From positions 2,356,001 through 2,420,000 of the forward strand of contig NZ_CP048113.1 in assembly GCF_010093065.1 (NCBI RefSeq): a stretch of DNA of 64,000 nt. Direction: 5' to 3'. Made by a program: the position numbers and the translations under genes. Positions within the stretch are counted from its first letter, which is position 1. Each line of letters starts with the position of its first letter. The notes beneath the pieces are model-generated. The model saw only the letters and a program-made list of their open reading frames with translations, made no database searches and was not told the origin of the DNA. Source of the stretch: Chitinophaga agri (GTDB taxonomy: Bacteria > Bacteroidota > Bacteroidia > Chitinophagales > Chitinophagaceae). Shown here piece by piece: positions 9,304 through 18,400 of the stretch.

Positions 9304-11337
9304 TTATTGTTCCAGCACGGTGAACTCAGCTCTACGGTTAGCCTGATGTTCAGCTTCCGGACAGGTCACGCCATTAGCACAACGGTTGACGAGTTTTGTT
9401 TCACCATAACCTTTTGCGGTGAGGCGGATCTTATCAATGCCTTTATGCAGGATGTAGTTCAGCGTAGAATTCGCACGACGCTGTGACAGTTTCAGGTTAG
9501 AGTTATCATCCCCACGACTGTCGGTGTGGAACGACATATCTACTTTCCAGGAAGGATGTGCCTTCAGTTCCGCGATCAGTTTATCCAGCTCCTTCGCTAC
9601 GTCCGGACGGATATCCGCCTTACCCAGGTCGAAATAGATATTCTGCGCATTGAACTTACCCGTAAGGTCTATCTTACGTGCCGGCCCCACCCCTTTCGCA
9701 GGTACAGGATCTTTAGGCTTGCCCGGCACATTGTCAACTTCTATCTTTTCCAGATAGAGGTCGCGGTGTAATACGGCGGATTCGGTCAATCCCTTCGTAG
9801 TCACCGCAACTCCCATTTCTGGCTTGTAAAGGGCTTTCTGCCCGTCCAGCACATAGGCTGTTAAACTATCCAATGCAAAATGAAAATTACCTTCACTGTC
9901 TGTTGCCGCTTTGTACACGCGACCATTTTCTTTATTCGCCAGGGCGACTTCCGCATCTGCCAGTGGCTGACTGGTCTTTTTATTCAGTGCTTTACCCTCC
10001 AGACTGAATACCAGTATTTTCGCCGGTGTAAATCGGTACAGGTCATCACTACCTTTACCACCCGGCCTGTTGGAAGAGAAATAGATCGTATTGGTACCGT
10101 TATAGCTCGGTGCAAAGTCATCCTGTGCACTGTTCACCGGCGCACCCATGTTACGGGCTAACCAGGTACCTTTTTCTTTCACTGCGCGGAATATATCGAG
10201 ACCGCCCATACCTGGACGACCGTCCGTAGAGAAATAAAGTACGCCGCTCTCATCGATCACAGGAGAACGTTCATTGCCTGCTGAGTTGATCTCAGGGCCC
10301 ATGTTCACCGGTGCCTGCCACTGATCATTTGCATCCCGGGTACTGTAGTAGATATCGGTACCACCATTCCCTTTATCGCCGTAGTCGGCTACAAAGTAGA
10401 GTGTTTTACCATCAGCCGTAATGAACGGGTCACCCACGGAATAGTTGAATATTTCATTGAAAGGAACAGTTGGCAACTGTTTCCAGGCATGGCTGGCAGT
10501 ATCCCATTGCTGTCCGCGGATCTCTACGTTCAGGGTATACGGTTGTTCCTTACCTAACAGGGATCCTTTCTTTTGTGCCAGTTCGGTCACTGCATAGTAT
10601 AATGTTTCACCGTTAGCAGTATAGGAAGCGTCCGCACTGTGGTAATCGCCGTTCACGTCTCTTACCAGTGGTTTGGTGGTACCACTGTCCAGTCCATTAC
10701 TTTCATACAGGTGCAGGTAACTATTACCAGTATAGCCATAGTACTTCCTTTTGATATTGCTGACGTTAAACAGCTTATCATGACGTACAGCGTCATACGG
10801 ACGATCAGAAGCAAATACGATCTTTCCGTCACGGAAGGCGGTACTCCAGTCGGACCATTCACTGTTCAGCCCTTTGAGGTTTTCGAGGTCGCCTCTTACC
10901 GGTGCAGACAACCACTGTGCAGCGCTGTCACAACCTGCTCTCATACTTGCGGCAAGTTTGTCATCCGGTGTTTTGCCCAGGTAACCATTCAGTACTTCCC
11001 TGGCAGTGCTATACTGCTCAGTGTTCATCAGTACAGCTGCGTAGTACAGTTCGTCGGCCGCCGTATGCTCAGGCATCGCTACCAGCTTCCCGTACCAGGT
11101 AGCTGCTTCGGGATAGTCTTTCAGCAGGCGGTAACTGGTAGCCAGCCCACGGACAGCTGCTATGGACTCCTTCTTCTTAAATGCCTTTTGATATAATGGG
11201 ATCGCTGCTGCGTAGTTATACAACATAGCCTGCTCATTCGCTTCCTTTATAACGTATTGCCCACTTGCCGTATGCAGCATTCCCGTTACCAGCAAGGTGC
11301 TCAACAGTGCAGGAAGGGTGTAGTGTTTCTTATTCAT
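9304..11337 (-). CDS. OmpA-family protein with TPR, PD40 propeller and CRD (PorE-like)
   Basis: Envelope protein of 677 residues, probably anchored to peptidoglycan. In order: signal peptide (1-26, ending HTASGQ), TPR-like helices (about 28-140), WD40-like PD40 propeller (about 160-440; repeated units such as KTLYFVADYGDKGNGGTDIY and GVLYFSTDGRPGMGGLDIF), a carboxypeptidase-regulatory-like beta domain (about 450-530), and a C-terminal OmpA peptidoglycan-binding domain (about 560-677; IYFDLGKADIRPD, HTDSRGDDNSNLKLSQRRA). This is the domain order of PorE of the type IX secretion system, but Bacteroidota carry many paralogues next to porP/sprF-like genes, so a locus-specific accessory is more likely. 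Last gene of the adhesin operon, 36 bp after the PorP gene. Confidence 0.87.
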   Translation of the reverse strand: MNKKHYTLPALLSTLLVTGMLHTASGQYVIKEANEQAMLYNYAAAIPLYQKAFKKKESIAAVRGLATSYRLLKDYPEAATWYGKLVAMPEHTAADELYYAAVLMNTEQYSTAREVLNGYLGKTPDDKLAASMRAGCDSAAQWLSAPVRGDLENLKGLNSEWSDWSTAFRDGKIVFASDRPYDAVRHDKLFNVSNIKRKYYGYTGNSYLHLYESNGLDSGTTKPLVRDVNGDYHSADASYTANGETLYYAVTELAQKKGSLLGKEQPYTLNVEIRGQQWDTASHAWKQLPTVPFNEIFNYSVGDPFITADGKTLYFVADYGDKGNGGTDIYYSTRDANDQWQAPVNMGPEINSAGNERSPVIDESGVLYFSTDGRPGMGGLDIFRAVKEKGTWLARNMGAPVNSAQDDFAPSYNGTNTIYFSSNRPGGKGSDDLYRFTPAKILVFSLEGKALNKKTSQPLADAEVALANKENGRVYKAATDSEGNFHFALDSLTAYVLDGQKALYKPEMGVAVTTKGLTESAVLHRDLYLEKIEVDNVPGKPKDPVPAKGVGPARKIDLTGKFNAQNIYFDLGKADIRPDVAKELDKLIAELKAHPSWKVDMSFHTDSRGDDNSNLKLSQRRANSTLNYILHKGIDKIRLTAKGYGETKLVNRCANGVTCPEAEHQANRRAEFTVLEQ

Positions 11338-11373
11338 ATGCTACTATGATATCTTTTTTGATAAGGGATACGA

Positions 11374-12351
11374 TTAAAAATATCGTGGTGACAACATCCT
11401 TGCTTTAGGGTTGGCCCAGGTATAATTGATCGACACCTCATGCGTAGAAAAGCTGTTCGCGCCTGTTCCATTCGTAGTCTGATCGTATGCATAACCAATA
11501 CGCAACTTCTCGTTGATGAAGAAGTCAACCATACCGGCAACAGCACCTGACTTACTGAGAGAATTACTGATCTTATCCTTGTTGAATACCGCAGTACGGT
11601 AGGAAGCACCGATCCAGAGTTTTTCATGGAACAACACAAAAGCATTCAGGTCAGCACTGGTAGGACCAGCGAAATCCTCTTTCACGAGAATGGAAGGCTT
11701 GAGGGATATATTCTCTGACAGCGGTACCAGGCAACCAACGGTATAAAACATATTTGGTTTCAGGGGCAGATATGTTCTCAGTTTGTCGGATTTCTGGAAA
11801 GAGCCGGAGATGATATTATCCGCAGATACGCCTGCATAGAAACGTTCGCTGTTATAGAAGATACCCACTCTTGCATCCGGCATCATGGAAGTGCCTTTCG
11901 CATTCATCAGCAGGGCATCATTCTGGGAGGCTGGATTCAGGGCTCTCAGGTTCAGCTGTTGCTGGATAAAACCCACACTCAGGCCGATAGCGAGGCGTTT
12001 ATTCCCATCAGCATCCAGGGGTAAACGGTAAGCATATGTACCGTAAAGGGCAGTGTTCTTCTCAGCACCCAACTGGTCATTTACCAGCTGCAAACCAACA
12101 CCCACGCGGCCATCATTCACGACGCCATCAACAGCAGCAGAAAATGTTTTCGGAGCACCGGGAAGACCTGCCCATTGCGTACGGTAGAACATATTGAGGT
12201 TCCACTGTTCTTTATAACCAGCATATGCAGGATTGATGTACAATCCATTGAACATATACTGACTGAATTGCGCGTCATGCTGCGCATGTGCCGATTGGAA
12301 TGATAGGAAGAATAATATAGGTAAAATGATCTTGTAAAACTTGCTAGTCAT
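11374..12351 (-). CDS. PorP/SprF family type IX secretion outer-membrane protein
   Basis: Outer-membrane beta barrel of 325 residues. Signal peptide (ending SAHAQ), then the family hallmark DAQFSQYMFNGLYINPAYAG and barrel strands ending IRIGYAYDQ-like segments and a C-terminal SPRYF. In Flavobacterium, SprF is needed for secretion of the giant adhesin SprB. Here the gene directly follows a giant gene whose product ends in the same class of sorting domain, so it is probably the dedicated partner for that protein. It is 85 bp downstream of the adhesin gene. Confidence 0.92.
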   Translation of the reverse strand: MTSKFYKIILPILFFLSFQSAHAQHDAQFSQYMFNGLYINPAYAGYKEQWNLNMFYRTQWAGLPGAPKTFSAAVDGVVNDGRVGVGLQLVNDQLGAEKNTALYGTYAYRLPLDADGNKRLAIGLSVGFIQQQLNLRALNPASQNDALLMNAKGTSMMPDARVGIFYNSERFYAGVSADNIISGSFQKSDKLRTYLPLKPNMFYTVGCLVPLSENISLKPSILVKEDFAGPTSADLNAFVLFHEKLWIGASYRTAVFNKDKISNSLSKSGAVAGMVDFFINEKLRIGYAYDQTTNGTGANSFSTHEVSINYTWANPKARMLSPRYF

Positions 12352-12436
12352 AATCTCTTATTTACTGATTAAAGGGGAGATGGCAGCTTAATGACAAGAC
12401 TGCCGGCAGGCGCCGGCAGCCTTGTGTTGCTGATTG

Positions 12437-15400
12437 TTATCGCAGCAGCATGATATAACCGTTGTAGGTATGCCACTGTCCATTGGCGTCCAGCCCCTTC
12501 AAAGTATAGTAATATGTACCTGCGTTCAGACCTTGTCCATCCCATTCACCCTGGTAGTTCTGCTTTCTGTAAAGCACGTTATTCCAGCGGTTGTAGATAA
12601 CGATCTCGTTCTGCACGAATTTGTTCAGTCCTTTGATCACGAGCTTATCGTTGCTTCCGTCACCATTCGGAGTAATGACGTTTGGCACATTGATCTCATC
12701 CGGAACGATGTTCATATTTACAGTCGCCACATTACTCCAGCTGCCATGTTCATCCTGCACTCTGTACGTGAAGGAATCCGGACCGTTGTAACCTTGTTCA
12801 GGTGTGTATACCACTGTGCCATCCTCGTTAATGATAATAGTACCATGCGCAGGTTGCTGTACGATCTCTACCGATTTAGGATTCAGCGGAGTAGCCACAT
12901 CACCTGGCTTGTCATTTTTAAGTACCGGGATAGTCACCGGATTATCAGCCCTTACATCACCATAGTCATCCTGGTCTGCCTCTGGTAAAGGTTCCGCAGC
13001 CACAGCCGGAGCTGTACAAGCGGCACATGTCGGCGCCGGATCACTGGTTTCGCTGCTCACATCTACTGTGTTCACCAGCGCTCCCTGGAACGTTTCAGGT
13101 GTTTTCACCACTACCTCATAAGTTACCACAGACTGGTCAGGCATCAGTGCGATCGTCTCATTCAGATCGCCTGTACCACTGGCATTTGGCAGTGTTACGG
13201 TACCATTGGTCACCGTAGCTGTCCAGGCAGCGATCGTAGTACCGGCAGGTGCCAGGTCTCTGATATTTACTTTGGTAGCTGGTGCAGGGCCATTGTTCTT
13301 AACCGTGATGAGGTAAACCACCTCATTACCAGCCACGAAGTGCTGCTGAGAAGGATCTTTCAGTTGTTTCGTCACTTCCAGATCGGCAGCCTCAATCGGC
13401 TTCAGTGCTGCAGTTGTGCTGGTATTGTTCGTCTGATCTTTATCTGTTGTCGTGCTGCTTACAGTAGCTGTATTTGAGATATCACCTCTGAAGTCAACAG
13501 GTACGGATACAGTCACGCTATACCGTACAGCCGTATTGGCTGACATGGTCACGATCGTTTCATCCAGATCACCGGTACCATTGCTATGAGGCAGTGTTAC
13601 AGCACCGTTGGTCACGGTAGCGGTCCATGCGCTGATAGTGGTACCAGCAGGAGCGATATCTTTTACGTTTACGTGCTGAGCGGCTGACGGGCCCGCGTTG
13701 GTCACATCGATGGTGTATACAATTGTACGTCCTGGCACATATGCCTGTTCACTAGTGGTTTTAGCGATCTGAAGATCTGCTGCTGCCGTTACAGGAAGTG
13801 CAGGTGTCGTCGTGGTGTTATTAGTCGTTACCGGATCAGCGGTCTGACTGTTTGCAGTCGCTGTATTGCTGATCATAGCAGCACTATAGTTATCCGGCAA
13901 CAGCACAGTAACATGATAGTCTACTACTGCACCAGCAGGCAGGCTGGTGATAACAGCATCCAGGTCACCGGTACCACTTACATCTTTCAGGTCGGCAGCA
14001 CCATTTACGACAGTAGCCGTCCATACACCGATCGTAGTACCAGCAGGCGCCACATCTTTCACGTGTACAAGTGCAGCAGCGTCAGTACCATTGTTGGTAA
14101 CTGTGATCACATATACCAGTGGTTTACCTGCGATCGTGCTGGTCTGTGTAGCATCCTCAAGTTTCTTCGTGATGGCTACATCAGCTTTCGCAGCATCAGT
14201 TAATGCAGGACTGGTGCTGGTGTTATTACCAGTTGACGAGTCAGGCGTTGTACTGCTCACAGTCGCTGTGTTGGTGAGGTTACCAGTATGATCAGCGTGT
14301 ACCTGCACACCTACTTCATATCTGATCACGGCACCAGCGGGCAATACTGCGATGGTTTCATTGATATCAGTGTTACCGTTTCTGTTAGGCAGGGTTACCG
14401 TACCATTCAGAATGTTCACTCCCCAGTAGAAGATATTGGTACCAGCAGGCGCCACATCTTTCACGTTCACATTGCTGGCATCAGAAGGACCGTTGTTCTT
14501 TATAGTGATATAGTAGAATACCTGATCACCTGGTTTAAAGGTGGTCTGTGCGGCATCCTTCAGTGTCTTCATTACTTCTACATCAGCACTGATGGCAGGT
14601 ATCAGTGTTTTGGTCGTGCTGGTATTATCCGCAGGATTTGCATCCGTTACGTCACTACCAACAACAGCGGTATTGCTGATACTACCTTTGAAAGAGGAAG
14701 GCGTTTCCAGTTTCAGGTCATATTTCACAACACTACCGGCAGACATGGTGTTGATCACCTCGTCCAGACCGAAGGCGCCGTTCATATGAGCAGGTGTTGC
14801 ATTACCAGATACAACAGTGGCAGTCCAGGAACGGATCGTCGTACCAGCAGGTGCAACATCTTTCACTGTTACGTTCTGTGCATCACTCGGGCCGTTATTG
14901 GTGACAGTGATGGTATAGTCGATTGCTGTACCAGGCGTATAATTTGCCAGCGCAGCGTCGGCAGTTGCTTTAACCACAACCAGGTCTACCTGACGAGTCC
15001 CGGTAATAGGCGGCGTTGTGCTGCTGTTATTAGCCGGAACATTATCAATAGCAGTTGTTGTGGCAGATGCAGTGTTAGTTAAGTTACCGGTCACATTAGC
15101 ATTTACATGTAATGTTACGGTATAGGTTACCGCGGCACCATTTGGCATCTTAGCGATAGTCTCATTCAGGTTGCCGGTACCATTGGCATTCGGCAGTGTC
15201 ACAGTACCAGTTGTTACGCTGGCCGACCATGCAGAAATAGTTGTACCGGCAGGTGCGGCATCTTTTACATTGACATCAGCAGCATCACTCGGACCGTTAT
15301 TGCTTACTTTGATAGTATACACCACATCCTTACCCGGTACATAAGTAGTAGCCGCAGTTGCTTTTACAACCTGGATATCTGCTTTAGCAACAGCAGGAAT

Positions 15401-18400
15401 GCCTGGGGTGGTACTGGTATTGTTAGCAGGCGTGTTGTCAGTAGCATCGCTGCTGACAGTGGCTGTATTGCTTAGATTACCCGTAAAGCCGGATGGCGTA
15501 GCGATTGTAACTGTGTAAGTGACAACAGCACCATTTGGCACCTTCGCGATGGTCTGGTTGATATTACCCGTACCGGAAGTAGCTGGCAGGGTAACGGTAC
15601 CGTTGGTAACGGCGGCAGACCAGGATTGGATGGAGGTACCGGTTGGTGCATTATCGATCACTTTTACATTTGCTGCATCACTTGGACCATTATTACTTAC
15701 AGTGATCGTGTATGTTACATTTTCACCAGGAGCGAAGGTAGTAGCAGCAGTAGACTTCACTACAGACACATCCGCTTTAGGCGCCGGTGTGATACTGGTT
15801 GTAGTGCTGCTATTATTACCAGGTGTGTTATCAGTGGCATCACTGCTTGCGTTAGCAGTGTTACTCAGGCTACCAGTGAAGCCGGATGGTGTGGCTACAG
15901 TAACGGTGTATGTTACGACTGCGCCATTCGGCATATTCAAGATAGTCTGGCTGATATTACCAGTACCGGAAGTAGCTGGTAAAGTTACGGTACCATTTGT
16001 TACAGCCGCAGTCCAGGAGGTGATAGTGGTACCAGTTGGTGCATTATCAGTCACGACTACATTTGCTGCGTCACTTGGACCGTTATTGGTAACGGTGATC
16101 GTGTACGTTACATCTTCACCAGGAGCGAAGGTCGTCGCGGTTGTAGCTTTCACTACAGCAATATCTGCTTTAGGAGCAGCAGGGATGCCAGGTGTACTGC
16201 TGGTATTGTTACCAGGTGTATTATCCGTTGCATCGCTGGTGGCAGCAGCAGTATTACTCAGATTACCAGTGAAGCTGGATGGCGTAGCAATAGTAACCGT
16301 GTAAGTTACCAGTGCACCGCTACTGAGATTGGCGATCGTCTGGCTGATGTTACCAGTGCCGGCAGTAGCTGGCAATACTACAGTGCCGGTAGTGACGGCG
16401 GCAGTCCAGGACTTGATAGTGGTACCAGCTGGTGCATTATCAGTCACGACTACATTTGCTGCATCACTTGGGCCATTGTTGGCAACAGTAATAGTATACA
16501 CCACATCTTCACCAGGCGCAAAGGAAGTTGCAGTAGTTGATTTTACTACAACAATATCCGCTTTGGATGCCGGTGTGATACCAGGCGTGGTACTGCTGTT
16601 ATTAGCAGGTGCCGGATCAGTCGCATCACTGCTTGCGGAAGCGGTGTTGCTCAGGCTACCGGTGAAGCCGGAAGATGTAGCCACCGTAACAGTGTAAGTT
16701 ACTACAGCAGCATTTGGCACGCTCGCGATAGTCTGATTGATATTGCCAGTACCGGAAGTAGCTGGTAAGGTTACGGTACCGGTGGTGACCGCAGCAGACC
16801 AGGACTTGATAGTCGTACCGGCTGGCGCGTTATCAGTCACGACTACATTGGCCGCATTACTTGGACCGTTATTCGTTACGGTAATAGTATATACCACATC
16901 TTCACCAGGTGCGAAGGTGGTCGCGGTAGTTGATTTTACTACAGCGATATCTGCTTTAGATGTCGGCGTGATGCCAGGTGTGGTGCTATTGTTATTAGCA
17001 GGTGTATTGTCAGTGGCATCGCTGCTTGCAGCAGCAGTGTTGCTCAGGCTACCGGTGAAGCTGGATGGTGTAGCTACAGTAACGGTGTATGTTACAACTG
17101 CACCATTCGGCATATTCAGGATAGTCTGGCTGATATTACCAGTACCGGAAGCTGCCGGTAAAGTAACTGAACCGGTTGTCACAGCGGCAGACCATGAAGT
17201 GATAGTTGTACCGGTTGGTGCGTTATCAGTCACGACTACGTTTGCTGCGTCACTTGGACCGTTATTGGTAACGGTGAAAGTATATACCACATCCTCACCC
17301 GACGCGAAGGTAGTCGCAGTAGTAGATTTTACCACAACGATATCCGCTTTAGGAGCCGGCGTTAAACTGGAGGTGCTGGTATTATTAGCTGTTACATTGT
17401 CCGTTACATCATTGGTTACCGTCGCAGTATTGCTCAGGTTACCAGTTGTATTGGCATAAGTCGTTACTACTATAGTATAAGTCACCTCTTCACCTGGAGC
17501 CAGGCTGGCAATGATCTCATCGATATTACCAGCACCGCTTACAGCAGGCAGGGTTACTGTACCTGTAGCAGTAGCCACCCATTCTTTAATAACGGTACCG
17601 GCAGGGGCGTTATTTACCAGGTGAACGTTTTTCGCATCACTTGGACCGTTATTCGTGATTTTAACCGTATAGGTATATTCTTCACCCGGTGTATAGGTGG
17701 TGCCGGTGGAAGTAGCAACTACTGCAACATCTGTTCTTGGCGCAGGGCTGATAGGTGTTGTAGTAGCAGTATTGTTGGCAGTATTATCATCCGTTGCAGT
17801 AGTGGTGACTGCAGCTGTGTTGCTGAGCGTACCTGTGAAGTTGGATGGCGTAGATACTGTTACGCTATAAACAGCCTGTCCACCATTTGGTAAACTGGCA
17901 ATCGTCTGATCGATATTACCGCTACCGGACGTAGCAGGCAGAGTAATTGTCGCCGGATTGGCAACGGCCGTCCATGATTTAATAATAGTGCCCACGGGCG
18001 CATTATCCGTTACGTGCACAGCTGGCGCATCCCATGTGCCGTTGTTTGTCACCACGATAGTGTAGGTCACGTCTTCACCAGGAGCAAAAGAAGTAGCGGC
18101 AGTGCTTTTACTGATGGCTACATCTGCTCTTGGATTCGCAGCGATCGGTGTGGTGGTTGCAGTATTATTTGCAGGTGTATTATCTGTAGCGGGGCTGCTC
18201 GCAGACGCCGTATTGACGAGGTTACCGGAGAAAGTACCCGAAGTTCTTACGGTGACAGCATAAGTTACAGATGAACCGCTTGGCATGCTGGGAATGGTCT
18301 GATTAATCTGACCCAAACCACTATTTGCAGACAATGTCACGTTGCCCACCGTGCTTACAACGTTCCAGGCAACAATGGTGGTGTTGGTAGGCGCATTATC

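Noticed and set aside
15519..17459. Three long open frames on the plus strand inside the giant surface gene, with hydrophobic repetitive products.
   Set aside because: They repeat in step with the 393-bp units, have near-random composition, and are the opposite strand of a well-supported DUF11 coding region.
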